A DNA stretch of 64,000 nt from NCBI RefSeq assembly GCF_016097555.1, contig NC_054712.1, positions 47,399,370 to 47,463,369 on the forward strand, in the 5' to 3' direction. Shown here piece after piece: positions 22,215 to 34,800 of the stretch. The position numbers and the translations under genes were made by a program. The number at the start of each line of letters is the position of its first letter. Positions within the stretch are counted from its first letter, which is position 1. This DNA comes from Gigantopelta aegis. Taxonomy: Eukaryota; Mollusca; Gastropoda; Neomphalida; Peltospiridae. Below the pieces are notes generated by a model. The model searched no databases. It was not told the DNA's origin and was given only the letters and a program-made list of their open reading frames with translations.

Positions 22215-23483
22215 ATAAACATAAATTATGCTATTTCGCATACAAGAGTACAGGTTATATAAATTAGTTCCAAGACAAAATGTAAAACAAAATATATAAG
22301 TGTATATGCATGTTCATATATGAGAAAAAAACCAAACATTAAAAATAGAAGGAAATGGTGAAAAAACCTCCTGAGACATTCCTGCTTTTGTGGATGCTGA
22401 CACACAAAGTTAAAAGTCGACACAGCAACAGTAAAATATTTAATTTGTATATTATATTAGTGAAGTTCTCAAATTCCAAACCCAGGTTAGTGTCCCGCGA
22501 TGCAAGTGGCTTAGAGCTACCCTCAAGATTTCCAAAATCACAGGGTGATCCAACCACGCTTGCAAAATCTCGTCTGTGCAGTCAGATCTAAAAAATTTCT
22601 CTCATACATTACAAAGCTAGCTCTGGGTCAGCAGAAAATTTCGCCAAATTATCTATATAACTTCAAAAACTGCAGAAACCCAGTTATTTTCTAACAAAAT
22701 ATCAATTATTTTATGAAATTACTTCGCCAAATTAAAATAAAATTTGCCAATTGTTTTTGAAATTTGCAAAATGCGAATTTGGCAAGTGACAGAGCTAGCC
22801 CTGCATTACATCCAATATAAACACCAGAAACTGCATCTATAGGTATGTAATTTAAAAAATATATATCCAGGGAATACCGCACAAAATCACCCTTGATGTG
22901 GACTATGTGTCTGCAGTGTTTAAATGTCCCCATGTTCAGCTATTGTGCTAACTTGGTTTGAGAAAATTCTGAGAATACCAATTTGTATCCATCTATATCA
23001 ATATTAATAGAATATTAGATTGTATAATCAATACAATTCAGTTAAGTTGAATTATATGTAAATACATTTTTAAAAATAAAAACTTAATATTAAAAATTAT
23101 ACCCTGTGTATAATACAGGCCATTTTTATCAATCAGAAATATACTGACCTTGTTAAAGATGAAGGTCATAAAGTCAAACCAAAAACTGAAAATCTAGAAG
23201 TTACATTTGTAACACATTACCATAAAAGTTGTTTTACAACTTACATAATTATACATTTATTAAAATATTGTTTTCTAGATGATGTGATATTGATGACTGT
23301 GGCAAAAACCAATAAATGAATAAAACTACATTAGATGTAGTTGACTGTCATGACAACAGTCACATTTGTTCCCTGGCTAACTTGCTATATCATAAAGTTG
23401 CTGCTATAAAAACCTCCAAATGTATTCTCCTTTATACTTGAATTGATAGGGTTTTTTTTAAATGGCTTTACTGCTTTTTGTTT
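22215..23483. other. Gene-free spacer with one MITE
   Basis: Unique AT-rich sequence around the MITE at 22612-22803. Short frames on both strands have no domain signature. Confidence 0.5.
22612..22803. mobile_element. MITE with CAAAGCTAGCTCTG / CAGAGCTAGCCCTG ends (copy 2)
   Basis: 192 bp; shares TATCAATTATT, GCCAAATTAAAATAAAATTTG and GCCAATTGTTT blocks with 41010-41192. Possible duplication CATTACA on each side. Confidence 0.8.
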
Positions 23484-23840
23484 TTTAAAGGGACATACTC
23501 TAGTTTTTTCAACACAAGGCACATTTTTTACTATTAAAAAGCCGTTTTTGATAACTGAAATCATACTTTACTTAGATTTTATTGTTTAGATTATTCATTT
23601 CCGTACATTCGAAGTGTTTTTAATATCACAAAATTCATTTCTGATATTTTTAAAAACGTACGTGCGTCTCAGAAATAACAGTTATGGCGTCAAGTTTTAG
23701 TCTATTTTTAGAGGGTATTTCACCATTTCAAAGTCACAGACTCATGTTTCACTCAATTGTAACTTTATCCAAATGTGTTACAGGTTAACTAAACGTAGTG
23801 TTAATTTTCACAGGTTGAAACTAGGGTCTGTCCCTTTAAA
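23484..23840. mobile_element. TTAA-flanked MITE
   Basis: Ends TTAAAGGGACATACTCTAGT and ACTAGGGTCTGTCCCTTTAA: TTAA target duplication plus an AGGGACA..CTAGTT inverted terminal repeat. Non-coding, about 350 bp. TTAA targets are typical of piggyBac-type elements. A longer relative lies at 56797-57624. Confidence 0.8.
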
Positions 23841-24289
23841 CTAGTAGACTAAAATCCAAATCCATGGTGTTAAATATGTTTCAAATGTAGTGGCTATGTT
23901 AAGGTTTTTCCTAAATTACGAAATTTATTTATAATGTTATCTGTAAAATGTACAGATGATGAAATTTGCTGGTGACCATTTACTGATCAAATTTAGAAAA
24001 CCAAACATTTAGTTTATGTGCATGATTTTTCAAGCTGTAAACACTGTTTTGAGCTAAGTGCAGATCAGAATGACAATAAATGCCTTATTCTTGTAAAAAC
24101 ACTTTACAAAGAAAAACATAAAACATATTCCTTAAATCATGTGCACAATGGACAACTAGAAGAACACTAAAATATAATTTTGTCATTCTGAAATGGTTAA
24201 TAGCAATACTTTACCTAAATCTGATGTACATTATGGAGAGACATTTTGTATAAAAAAGGCAACCAAATCTAACAATATCATTCTGCATT
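23841..24289. other. Gene-free spacer
   Basis: AT-rich sequence in which nothing was recognised. Confidence 0.45.
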
Positions 24290-24639
24290 CTTTTCATAAA
24301 GGGTGGGACGTAGCCCAGTGATACAGCGCTCGCTCCATGTGCGGTCGGTCTGGGATCGATCCCCATCGATGGACCCATTGGGCGATTTCTCATTCCAGTC
24401 AGTGCACCACGACTGGTATATCAAAGGCCATGGTATGTACTACCCTGTCTGTGGGATGGTGCATATAAAAGATCCCTTGCTGCTAATCGAAAAGAGTAGG
24501 CCATGAAGTGGCGACAGTGGGTTTCCTCTCGTTATCTGTGTGGTCTATAACCATATGTTTGACGCTATATAACCGTAAATAAAATGTGTTGAATGCGTCG
24601 TTAAATAAAACATTTCTATTTCTATTTTCTTTCCATAAA
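24290..24639 (+). repeat. Full-length SINE with 13-bp target-site duplication
   Basis: TTCTTTTCATAAA at 24290-24302 and TTCTTTCCATAAA at 24627-24639 flank a complete head (GGGACGTAGCCCAGTGATAC), B-box GGATCGATCCC, core and tail. Confidence 0.9.
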
Positions 24640-26904
24640 TATAGTACAATTTACACACAGTATATATTTGACAGATTGAATGTAAATTAATTGTGATTGT
24701 GTGTTTGTGTGTGTGTGTGTGTGTGGGGGGGGTGTTTGTGAGGTATAATATAAAATATAATTTTTTTTAAGTAATTAATTCTGTTGCCATGGTATACCCA
24801 TCAATGGGTAAACCTAAACAAAAATCTGATCTGTGAAAGTAAATTATAGTAATTTTAGAAATTCGTATTTGTTTGTCCACTCATTGACAGTATAATATAC
24901 ATATATGAATCGTGTATTTCACAGAATAGCCAGCTATAATATTAGCTGAGGTATGTCTACTAATAAACTGATTTTTTTTTAATTGAAAGCACAAACGGTA
25001 AATTGAGCAAAAGTTTTAAATAGACTGAGTAATTAATGTAGCAATAACTTAACAGACTGAGTCAATACAATTTCCACACAAAAAAACAATGCTGAGAAGG
25101 AAAAAAACAGCACATGATAATACTGTCATTTTACAAGTTCCACAAAGTCTCACAGATGAAGAAACAAACTGACAACATTTAATATCATCGTTACATATAT
25201 ATAGAGTGGCAATGTTCACATGTGAACAAAACATAACAAATTATCATACTGTATTAACCAATTTTGGTGTCCAAACTAAAAACTAAATACTGGTATGGAT
25301 AATTTAGTAAGGGAACCAGAATTGATTAAATTTCATAAACAGACAGATATGATACTCCCACCCCCCAAAAAAACCCAACAATCTTGCAAGATAAAAAACA
25401 GCATACATTAATTAACATCAAAATCCAAAATCATAATACTTACTGTTATTTCTACCTTTCTGGATTAACTAAAGTAACAGAAATAGTTCGGCATATCATG
25501 ATTTGTTTAATACAATAATCAAAACTGTCTAGTATGAAGTATTCTTTTTAGAACAAAGATGTTCTGAACAAATTACATGTATTTCTTCATTAAGAATAAA
25601 TAATAAGCACATTAAATATCTTTTTTTTTTCATCTTTGGTTTTTAATATATCTGAATTTAAAGACTTCAGCATGAAGGCACCCAATAATAACATAGAACG
25701 TTTAACTAAGTACATGTCAGTTATTTTCTATTATTTATACAGGGTCTTAAGTTCTGAATTCCGTGACTTTTTAAGGCATTTTCCATTACCTTTTTTTGGA
25801 ATTTCAAAGGGTTTTTTTCTGCATTACCAACACAAGTTTACAATGTTTTGATGACAACTGTCACTCTTCCTGAGTTATTACTTTTCATGACCCAAATCAA
25901 AATTCAATGACTTTTTTGTTTGCTGAAAAATGACATATACAAATTCCATCACTTTCCATTACCCAAATGAACCCTAGGCCATGTTCAGGAGTTCAAGTGC
26001 TTGCAAGCGCTCACTAGACTGGTGCGTCTAATGTTAAATGAATGATTTGATAAAACATGATGGTATCAGTCAAAGTGTTCACGAGCATCTGCTCTCCTGA
26101 ACACACCCCTGCTATTGCACATCGCCCAGTAATTATACATCTCACAAAGAACGTTCTAGCTAACCAGCATGTATAAGCTAAACAAAGACTCGTTTTTTAT
26201 ATATTTACATTTCGTTGATTACGTGATTATATTGAAAATCAACAATGCCATACATACCAGTATATTGTGTTGTGAATTGGATGAATTTTGTTTGATTGAT
26301 TATCAGTAAGAATCAATCATTCAATGAGTGATGAATAACACAAATGATTTATAATTCAGTGTGTGATGTCTGCAAGGATATCTCACATGTTGTATACAAG
26401 ACTTAGGGACCGTAACAAAAGTATTTTGAAGTCAAAAGAGACGAAATTTTTCATCTAAGGGGGAGGGGATCAAAGAATCCACTAGGGTAATTTTGTCTTT
26501 TTTTTTTTAAAAAGGCTTCACCCTCTCAAAATGAAAAAAGCTGAAAAACTATCTGTGTAGTTTCAAATTTTGCGACATTTTTCACTGCAGACGATACCAA
26601 ATCGGAAACAGAAGCCATGTGCAGTGCATGGTTTTACCATGCATCTTGAAGTTGAACACAGCCGAAATAGGACAGTGTGGCCAATCTGCAGAGGCATTAG
26701 ATATATTAAGGTTTTTTTCACCATGTTTCCTTCGAACATTTTTAAGATTACCTCGAAAGAGTGCTGTTACGCTGAACGCACTCGAGATTTATCAAAACTC
26801 TTTGCAGGTATTAGTAACGTAGCCTGTGTGCTGTTTACGGAAACCCTGTTGGTTATGACGTAGATTGGCCACACTGTATGACGTACATCGAGGAAATGTT
26901 TATA
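24640..26904. other. Gene-free spacer
   Basis: A (GT)n tract at about 24702-24724 runs into a G run. A block about the words TTTTCCATTACC / CATTACCCAAATGAACCCTAGG at 25730-25980 looks like an unnamed repeat. Overlapping frames at 26570-26863 have no domain. No gene is supported. Confidence 0.5.
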
Positions 26905-27220
26905 AGATATTAAACAAGCTTTCATTTCATATCATGTTTATGTACCGAGTGAAAGTGAAATAATTTTGAACTGTCACGAGCTTTAGCGAGTGACAATGAA
27001 AATTATTTCACGAGGGACATAAACATGATACGAAATGGTAGCGAGTTTAATTACCCATAATCGATCTTAATTTATATCACTAATCTCGTTTCGATGACGT
27101 TCCTGTAAGGTTGTAATGCGCTAATTGATGACATAAAAAGTGTTATGTCCCACTTGGCATTCTAGTGGGACGTATCACTTTGATATGTATCAAGATATTT
27201 GTAACCATATGGGTAATAAT
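26905..27220. mobile_element. Foldback MITE-like repeat (copy 2)
   Basis: Same two-module hairpin element as 4680-4992, including the GAAAATTATTTCACGAGGGA arm and the terminal TATGGGTAATAA. A short inserted GTGAAA and a few losses distinguish it. Confidence 0.8.
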
Positions 27221-28048
27221 TCTGCATTCGTTCCGAGAATAAAAAACGTCAAAATGCCTGCTAGACAGGTGAACCTGTTCGGCAATATCAAAACTTTAAT
27301 TTTAAGATCCTGATTAGTTGGCTTTATCAAAACTTTCATTTTTTATTAAAGAGAATTAAAAAAACAGAACATTCTTTTTATTTATATCTAGATATCTAGA
27401 TAAAGCTCTCCCTGTCTCTTACAAAAAAAACCCACTGGTTCACATAGCACCAATGTGAAGACAAAGTTGCTCTTATTTTAGTCTCTTGGGGGGAGGGGGA
27501 AGGGGAGGGGTCTGCAGATCTCTTTTGGCTTCATATACTTTTGCTACGGTCCCATAATCAGATGTGTGATATCAATCATATTGGATAGATACCAAGAAAA
27601 TTGTTTTATTTATATACCGGTACAGGGAACATTTTTATTAATATTATGCTGAGATTCACTATGCAAGTTTCAGAGGTTGCTACACTATTCTAAAATGCTA
27701 AAGAGTAGTTGCAAATCAATTTTAAAAACAGATCTGTGTTCCTCGATTTATAAAACTTTGTTCATTTATCTTGAACAGGGGTAAAAAAAAAGAAAAAAAA
27801 GAAAAGAAGTTTTAAACAGTTGTGTAACTAGCACATGAATTGTATAATCATTTACATGACACTTCACATCCTGTTTTAAAATCTGGAGGTTGAAGGATAA
27901 TAAATATGACAATAAAAAACAAGGGACACTACTCAAAACATTTCTTCAACACTTGAGGCTTCAACGGTTTGTAGTTGCGACAGCACTAGAGACTCATTCT
28001 TCTATGACTATTTTTTTTTCATTTGGAATCAGATTGTCTCCTCTTTGA
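27221..28048. other. Probable 3' flank/UTR of the MARVEL gene
   Basis: Gene-free. A GGGGGGAGGGGGAAGGGGAG purine tract is at 27488-27507. On the minus strand an AATAAA lies at about 27604-27609, a possible but unproven polyadenylation signal for the upstream minus-strand gene. Confidence 0.35.
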
Positions 28049-30536
28049 TCAGATGTCTATTTCATCTTCCTCTAGCAGTTGTCGGCGATGGTAGAGTCGA
28101 TAGCGCAGACGCCAGTGTCTGTAATTCACTAGTGCCGTGCTTCCATATATGACCATGCATATGTAACCAAGCACCTACAATAAACAGTCACAGGTACAGA
28201 CATGGATCTAGGAAAAGGGCACAATACCTACCTTAACTTCAAACTGGCCTTAATATCCAGCATTTAATGTATGAATATATCCTTGAATAGAAGCCTGCCT
28301 TGATTAGAGGCTGGATCTTAGAGCATCATGAAAAAACATAGAGGTCTGCCTTGAAATAAGACCTGTTATACTCGTCACTTCATTTGCCTGACATCAAAAC
28401 CTTATTTATAAAAGCACGTTTTTACATTTCTTTAACTTCTATAATTTCTTAGGGGTACCAGGGGACAATATTTCAAAATCTTACATAACCAGAATTAGGT
28501 TCAGTTGATTTATACCTGGGTAACCCATTATATTTGCATAACCTAATTGTCTCAAAATTGCTTTCAAATTACAATGTACGTATCTTCAAAAGTTTGCAAT
28601 ATTTAATTTCAAAATATTTAATGGTTCACTGCTTTACTGACTGGCAGTTCATATAAATTTAAAGATACATAACCTACACTTAAACAGAAATGTTATACCC
28701 TGGGGGTTTTCAAAATATATTCTACTTACGACACAGATGACTAGTTGCTGGATGGTTTGAGCTGTGACGTCGCTCTTCATCTTGTTGTAAAAGTCAAATG
28801 CACTGGCCACCAGCGACGTCCCCACAAGGTAGAGGAATGCAAACACAGAATACACCACCAAATTCTGAAACACAGACACAATTAATACATGGGTTCATAG
28901 ATAAAAAAAATAGAATTTTGTTTTATTTAACGACATCACTGGAGCACATTAATTAATTAATCATCGGCTTTTGGATGGGGTTGATAGATGAATACATTTG
29001 TATGTCCTGAAATAGGCCAGATGGTTGATTATATATATAAACCATGAAACCCCTCAAAACGAAACATTATGTAAACTGGAATTCCCTCAAAACCAGACAT
29101 TTTTCATAGATGGATGGTAAAAAGGGATGCATGAATGGGATGGGATGGTTAACGACACCACTAGAGCACATTGATTTATTAATCATTGGCTATTGGATGT
29201 CAAACATTTGGTCATTTTGACATATAGTCTTAGAAGGAAACCCACTACATTTTTTTCATTAGTAACGAGAGATCTTTTATATGCATCTTCCCACTGACAG
29301 GATAGTACATACCACGGCCTTTGATATACCAGTCGTGATGCACTGGCTGGAATGAGAAATAACCCAATGAGCCCATTGACGGGAAACGATTGTACAGATG
29401 GATGGATGAACAAATGGATGGATGGATGATTCAATGAATGGATGGATGGACGGATGAATGATGGGATGAATGGATGGATGGATGGATGGACAAACAATTC
29501 AATAGATGGATGATGGGTAGGTGTATGGATGGATGGATGATAGGATGGATGATGGGATGGATAGATGGACAAATGAAGGGATGGATGGATGGATGATTGG
29601 ATGGAAGGATGGACAGAGTGATGAATGGATGTATGGATGAATAGATGGCTAGGGGTGGATGAACAGACAGATGTACAGCCAGACTCGCAATGAAACTCTC
29701 ATTCTAACTCTGCTCTCAAAACACTGACTACACAATCATGAACTTACTATGAAGGTCCATTCAAATGGGAACATGTAGACAAGGCTGGTAATGTTTCCGA
29801 CAACAGACACTGTGCTGTATAGGATAGTTAGAACGAGCACAAACATCATGATACGGAAGTGCCAGGTTAATGGTAAGTTCAGCAAACCACTTTCCTCTCT
29901 TCCAGATGTCACCAGACATATCAACGTAGCAAGGGAAAATACCTGAAAAACAAACACACAAAAATAGCTTTCAGTCTATTTTCAGTGATGTGATACCTAT
30001 TTCAAAATAAAAGCTGAAAATATCTTTTAAAAGTTGAAATATCTATACAATATCTAAATAAAGGTAATTTTTTAGCACTTCCGATCAAATCCAGTCTATT
30101 TTGTGAAAATTATTTTATGCCAAAAAAAAGTAGAAAAATCACATCCCTGTATTTTAAGTGGGTTTTTTTTCAATAATTCAGGTTTGGCATCATGTAACAA
30201 AAATGTTCTCTTTTTTATGTGCAATTTGTAAAAACATTGGTCAAGATATAAATTAAACTGCAACACTCACACATACATGCAATGAAGAATGTTATCAACT
30301 TTTCTTATCATAGGCCTACATACGTGTATACAAAATGGATATCCAACTAGTAGACAAATTAACAAATAATTAATCAAATACAGAGTTAAGTTGGATAAAA
30401 TAAATTTACATTATTTCCAAAGCACTTTCCCTTTTCTTTTTGTGTCAAACCAAACTAAAATACCTGTAAAAATTTTAACAAAAAGCAAGAGGCTTTAAAA
30501 AATGTTTTTAGACAAACTAAAGAGACAGACAGAGAC

Positions 30537-30618
<82 letters not shown>

Positions 30619-33600
30619 AAAGTTTGTTATTATGGTGTCCTGTCTACATATTGGAACACATTTGGTGTTTAAACATTAGATTTATTCATGTTGAATAAAA
30701 ACGTAAACACGGAGGCAACACTACTTGGGCGGATGTTTGTTTTTGTTTTCCTTTACGCATGCGTATCTCATAGGAATACCGGGACAGACCACAAAGTTCA
30801 CTATAAGTTCCAAGACACTATATTCCTCCCCAACTTGAACAGAAAATTGCCTGGCGATAGATCTGATACTTGTGTGTGTCATTTAGCATCAGCATAGTCA
30901 GTCATTTTGCACTTGCTGATATGGTCATTTTCAGTAATGCGGCTCTGGACAGATCTGTGTGTCTGACTTGTGATAGGAGGCTTGGGCAGACCAATTTTCA
31001 TCTTGTGGCCAGTCAGTGCTTCGAAAGGAGATACTTTGGTGGAGGTGTGCGGTGTATGTCTATAATGACGTAGGAAAGTGAGAAGCTGTGACTTCCAAGC
31101 AATGTTGTCGGCAACTGATGCACGGATTGTCTTGTTCAGTGTAGCCATGAAACGTTCAGCCTCTCCATTCGCTTCTGGCCAGAGGGGCGTAATCTTCCTG
31201 TGATGGATCCCGAAACTGGACATAATGCTTGTAAATTCATCACCGTTGAACGGAGGCCCATTATCTGTTTTGACTGTTGTTGGGATTCTTTGGTGCAAGA
31301 AGATCGCTTCCAACTTTGATAGTACTGCTTTGGCAGAGGTGGATGGGACGATTTCAACCTCAGGAAATCGTCTATACTCATCTATGACAACAAGCAAGTA
31401 ATTGCCTGATGGGAACGGACCAGCAAAGTCAATGGCAGTGAACTCCATGGTTCAGATGGCAAGGGAGTGGGTTGAAGAGGTTCACATTGGACAGGCCCTG
31501 GACGTGATGCTTGGCAGGGAATGCAGGATTTGACAGCGTCTTCCACAAACTTGTCATTTCCATGGAACCAAACCATCTCTTTGATGCATTGCTTGGTCTT
31601 AACAATTCCTTGTGTGCTTGATGTGCTATTGCAACAACTTTCTGTTGCAAAGTTGCTGGGATAACAAGACAATTTCCTCAGAGAACCAAACCATCATGGA
31701 CGGATAGTTCTTCTCTCCGTATAGCTCTGTTACGTTCTTTCATGTCAATGCAGATTCTTACACCACCAGCTTTCTTAGGGACGACTGCAATTGGGCTTGT
31801 CCATGGCATAGGGCCTTCTACCTTTTCAATGACATCCATCTTCTCGAGTTGATCAAGTTCCTTCTCAACATCTTTGCGGACGTGAAACAGAATGCATCTA
31901 TGTCTCTGCGATACTTGTGGTACAGATGTGTCAATATGTAACTTGATTTTGATGTCCTTGATCTGACCCATAGTTCCATCAAATAAGGCGGGAAACTCAT
32001 CAGGGATGGTTTTTGGACCAGTTTGAAGGGAGAAATGGATCATCTGCATCCTCTTGACTGTTTCACTACTCAGAAGGTTGTTGGAGGTGTTTGATTCTAA
32101 TACATAGAACTTTGCCAGAGTTTTGTTCGACTCATAGCTTATTTCTGAATCAAAGAAACCTTGTACAGGAAGAGGATTTTTAGAGCCAAATGCATATAAC
32201 TTTGGCACTGGAGATTGAAGCCTGGGTTTGTTGGCGAGTGCATCGTATGTAGAATGACCTATGATATTAACAGAAGCACCAGTATCAATCACAAAGTCAA
32301 TGGGACAGTTCATGATGCATGCTGTGATCTTTGGCAAGTTGACAATCTTGTCAGTGATGGAGAATACATGCTCTTCATCATCAGATACAGATGATGAAAA
32401 ATCGACACATCTTACCATGGGTGTAGACATGCAGACACGTGCATAGTGTCCTATTTTTCCACAGCTCAAGCAAGTCTTGCCTCTGGCTGGGCAGTCATTC
32501 TTGGAGTGAGGCTGAGATCCACAGTAATGACAGGAATTACTTGTTAAGTGCTCACCGGAAACACGATTGTGATGACCATGGCGGCTGGAACCACCTTGAC
32601 GATAAGTGTTGCTTCGATGACTGGGACCACGGGTAGTCGGTTCTATTTGCACACATGTACTACGTTGGTGTCCATTGTGAAGAGAGCGACCACCGGAATG
32701 ATTGGAACCACCCGAGTGATATTGTTGTCCACGACGACCACGATGACAGTGTAGGCAATGGCATCACTGGAGATAGCATTAGCAGCAGCAGCATTCTCAA
32801 TGATAGCAGCTCTGCTTTCAGAAAGTTCCATACTGCGAGCTTCATCTAGCACTTGCCTGAGAGTTAAATTGTCCTTCAGAGCTTTCCTGCGCACTCTGGT
32901 AGATTTGCAGCCTTGTATAATTTGTCCAAGAATCTCTTTGTCGACATCATGAAAATCACACAGGACTGTCATGCCTCGCTGACGGGTGTTCAAAGCATCA
33001 ATGCTCTCACCTTCCTTCTGGTGTGTTTGCCTAAACTTAAATGTTTCGTAAGAAATGTTCTTTTTAGGAGTGAAATATTCATGCAGGGACTTCTTTAGCA
33101 TGGTATATTCCCTAGGTATAGGATTGTCTCCATCAGTCATTGCTCCAATCCCTTTCTGTTCATCGGTCATTGCGTCAAATATTTCAAAAACATCTTCGCC
33201 TGCATAGTGGAGTAGCAAGGCTTTTTTCCTGGATTCATTTGCAATGTCAAGAGCACACAGTAGATTTTCAATTTTTTTTTACCCATTTACGCCATCTGGT
33301 GCCGGCTGTTGTTTCTTCACCATACACAACAAATTTCTTAAAAAAAGGTAGCGATGCCATCATGACGTCAGTGAAAACACATTCACAAATTAGCATGGCT
33401 GTACTTTTAGAACGAAAACAAAAACAGTTTGTTTGCTAGTTTGTAGCGTAGATACTGTATTTACGTACCAATTATGTAAAGTTCATCCTCGTCACCAGAT
33501 ATGGTGTCCTGTCTACATATTGGAACACATTTGGTGTTTAAACATCAGATTTATTCATGTTGAATAAAAACGTAAACATGGAGGCAACACTACTTGGGCG

Positions 33601-34400
33601 GATGTTTGTTTTTGTTTTCCTCTACGCGTGCGTATCTCATAGGAATACCGGGACAGACCACAAAGTTCACTATAAGTACCAAGACACTACAGTTATTTTA
33701 ACAACACCACCAGAGCACATTGACTAATTAATCATTTGATGTAAAATATTTTGTAATTCTAACATGATTCATGTAGTCATCAGAAGAAACCCTCTACAGT
33801 TTTCTTAATGCGGCAAGTGATCTTTTATATGCACTTTCCCACAGACAGGAAAATTGTGGTGCACTGTTTGGAATTTTGGAATGAGGAGAAAAAAAAATCA
33901 GTTGAATGGATCCACCGAGGTGATTCGATCCTGCAACATAAGCACCTCAAGCAAGCACTCAATTGACTGAGCTAAATCCCGCCACTGAGAGAAGGTTGGG
34001 GGCAGGGAGAGGGCAGATGTGCGAGCAAGATTATGAGTGAGAGACAGAAACAGTGTGAGCGTGTTGGGGGGTGAGGTGGGGGTATATTCTAAGCATTACT
34101 TACAATCTGAAGAATACTTAAAATGCCTCCACAAGTAGCTAAATAGCCAACATCAAATGCAATTACTACAACTTCGGTACATGGGTTTCTTGACTGTTTT
34201 TCATTCGTCTGCACTTTAAATCGGGTTGTCCGGTGTTTAATTTCTACACCGGGAACAGCCAGAGAACGCTGGGGTAATTCTTGGGGACCATCATAATTAG
34301 GATTTTCGATGCTTGTTCGAGAGCAACTGGATGATTTTCGATCAACATGACATGCCTCTGAAAGTTCACTCATGTCAGGAGCCCTGACTCTTTCGTCCAT
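28049..34400 (-). CDS. MARVEL-domain four-helix membrane protein (CMTM-like), four exons
   Basis: Exons in transcription order: 34104-34400, 29748-29942, 28730-28864 and 28049-28174 (stop). All introns are phase 0 with GTAAGT donors and TTTCAG/TTGTAG acceptors; total 250 residues. The first about 75 residues are polar and Ser/Arg-rich. Four hydrophobic helices follow: about 82-110 ([20 protein letters not shown], across the exon 1/2 join), about 130-150 ([19 protein letters not shown]), about 164-188 ([20 protein letters not shown]), and about 203-226 ([17 protein letters not shown]). The GYL..GGIL..LQIV start and four-helix spacing are typical of MARVEL proteins (CMTM, MAL, plasmolipin), which act in vesicle traffic and membrane apposition. 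The C-terminal tail is cytosolic, Arg-rich then acidic (LLEEDEIDI). Closest subfamily is not certain. Intron 1 (4.1 kb) contains an LTR element in the same orientation. Confidence 0.88.
28916..29110 (-). repeat. SINE tail fragment and MITE fragment in MARVEL intron 2
   Basis: 28916-28985 has a SINE tail (TTTAACGACATCACTGGAGC). 29035-29105 (CCATGAAACCCCTCAAAACG, AAACTGGAAT, AAAACCAGAC) is one end of the MITE family at 10920. Confidence 0.65.
29143..29390 (-). repeat. SINE in MARVEL intron 2
   Basis: Tail, GGGATCTTTTATATGC-type block (GAGATCTTTTATATGC), CTTTGATATACCAGTCGTGA core and TGAGCCCATTGACGGG head remnant. Confidence 0.85.
29395..29665. repeat. (GGAT)n microsatellite, interrupted
   Basis: About 270 bp of ATGGATGGATGGATGA-type sequence. 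The Ser/His/Pro-rich frame across it on the minus strand is an artefact. Confidence 0.95.
29990..30132 (-). mobile_element. Relic of the CAGGGCTAGC MITE family
   Basis: Reverse complement of the left-central part of 13811-14124 (AAAGCTGAAAATATCTTTTA, GATCAAATCCAGTCTATTTT), with the ends lost. Confidence 0.7.
30519..30615. repeat. (GA)n microsatellite
   Basis: About 95 bp of AG dinucleotides directly upstream of the SINE that hosts the LTR element. Confidence 0.95.
30631..30822 (-). repeat. LTR (3' end of the element)
   Basis: 192 bp beginning TATGGTGTCCTGTCTACATA on the plus strand. The neighbouring TTCCTCCCCAA (30823-30833) is the polypurine tract on the coding strand. Confidence 0.95.
33500..33691 (-). 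repeat. LTR (5' end of the element)
   Basis: 192 bp, about 97% identical to 30631-30822 by eye. Confidence 0.95.
33692..33990 (-). repeat. SINE interrupted by the LTR element
   Basis: TTTAACAACACCACCAGAGC continues the TTAAAGTTTGTTAT found at 30617-30630 on the other side of the LTR element, so the retrotransposon landed in the tail of this older SINE. Core and a poor head follow to about 33990. Confidence 0.85.
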
Positions 34401-34800
34401 TTCGACAAAGCCATCAAAACATTTCTAGGTTCAAAACAAGTTAATCAACCCGGAAGTAATGTTAATGTGTGAGCTTTAACTGGTATTTATAATTTTCTTA
34501 CGCAAAATGTACATGTATTTTGTCTATAGTTGTAGTGGAACATAGTACCAATGGAAACATTGGGCCACTTGTGTTACTAATGATTACATAAAAGTAAGAG
34601 TTACTGAAGGAACATATCTAAAATTAAAGAAGAAGTTACTAATGACAAATTAGATTATTTCAGAATTCTTGCAGCTAAGATGTATCCATTGCCATAATTT
34701 TATATATGTCATTTTGGCGACTAATTTATTATCACGTGATACTCAAAATGGCCACCATCAGTGTGACAGCAATATCCAGCTGATATTATATTCAAGTAAA
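34401..34800. promoter_or_regulatory. Divergent promoter region, MARVEL gene / VAC14
   Basis: 400 bp between the two start codons, repeat-free in a repeat-rich window. TCACGTGA at 34732-34739 is a palindromic E-box matching the core of the CLEAR motif bound by TFEB/MITF-type factors in lysosomal genes. CAAAATGGCCACC at 34744-34756 resembles a YY1 site, often found at transcription starts. If transcription begins upstream of it, its ATG would open an 11-codon upstream frame ending before the VAC14 ATG. Function is inferred, not shown. Confidence 0.5.

Larger units (their letters stand above)
30631..33691 (-). mobile_element. Ty3/gypsy-type LTR retrotransposon fossil (K02A2.6/Mag-like), broken
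   Basis: About 3.06 kb with 192-bp LTRs at both ends and a 5-bp target duplication GTTAT (30626-30630 and 33692-33696). Parts recognised on the minus strand: gag (about 32700-33290), zinc knuckle (about 32430-32530), aspartic protease with a DTGAS signature (about 32255-32300), part of reverse transcriptase (about 31700-31900), and zinc-binding plus integrase core (about 30890-31670). A purine-rich tract borders the 30631 LTR, and the TGGTGACGAGGAT leader common in this clade follows the other. It is broken (several breaks) and shorter than a whole element. The LTRs differ at about 6 of 192 positions, so the insertion is fairly young. It sits in MARVEL intron 1, in the gene's orientation, inside a SINE tail. 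Confidence 0.93.

Noticed and set aside
26570-26863. Overlapping 97-aa and 67-aa frames as a possible gene
   Set aside because: No domain, no splice signals in phase, and sequence composition like the surrounding spacer.
29183-29572. His/Ser/Pro-rich 129-aa frame
   Set aside because: Translation of a GGAT microsatellite fused to a SINE.
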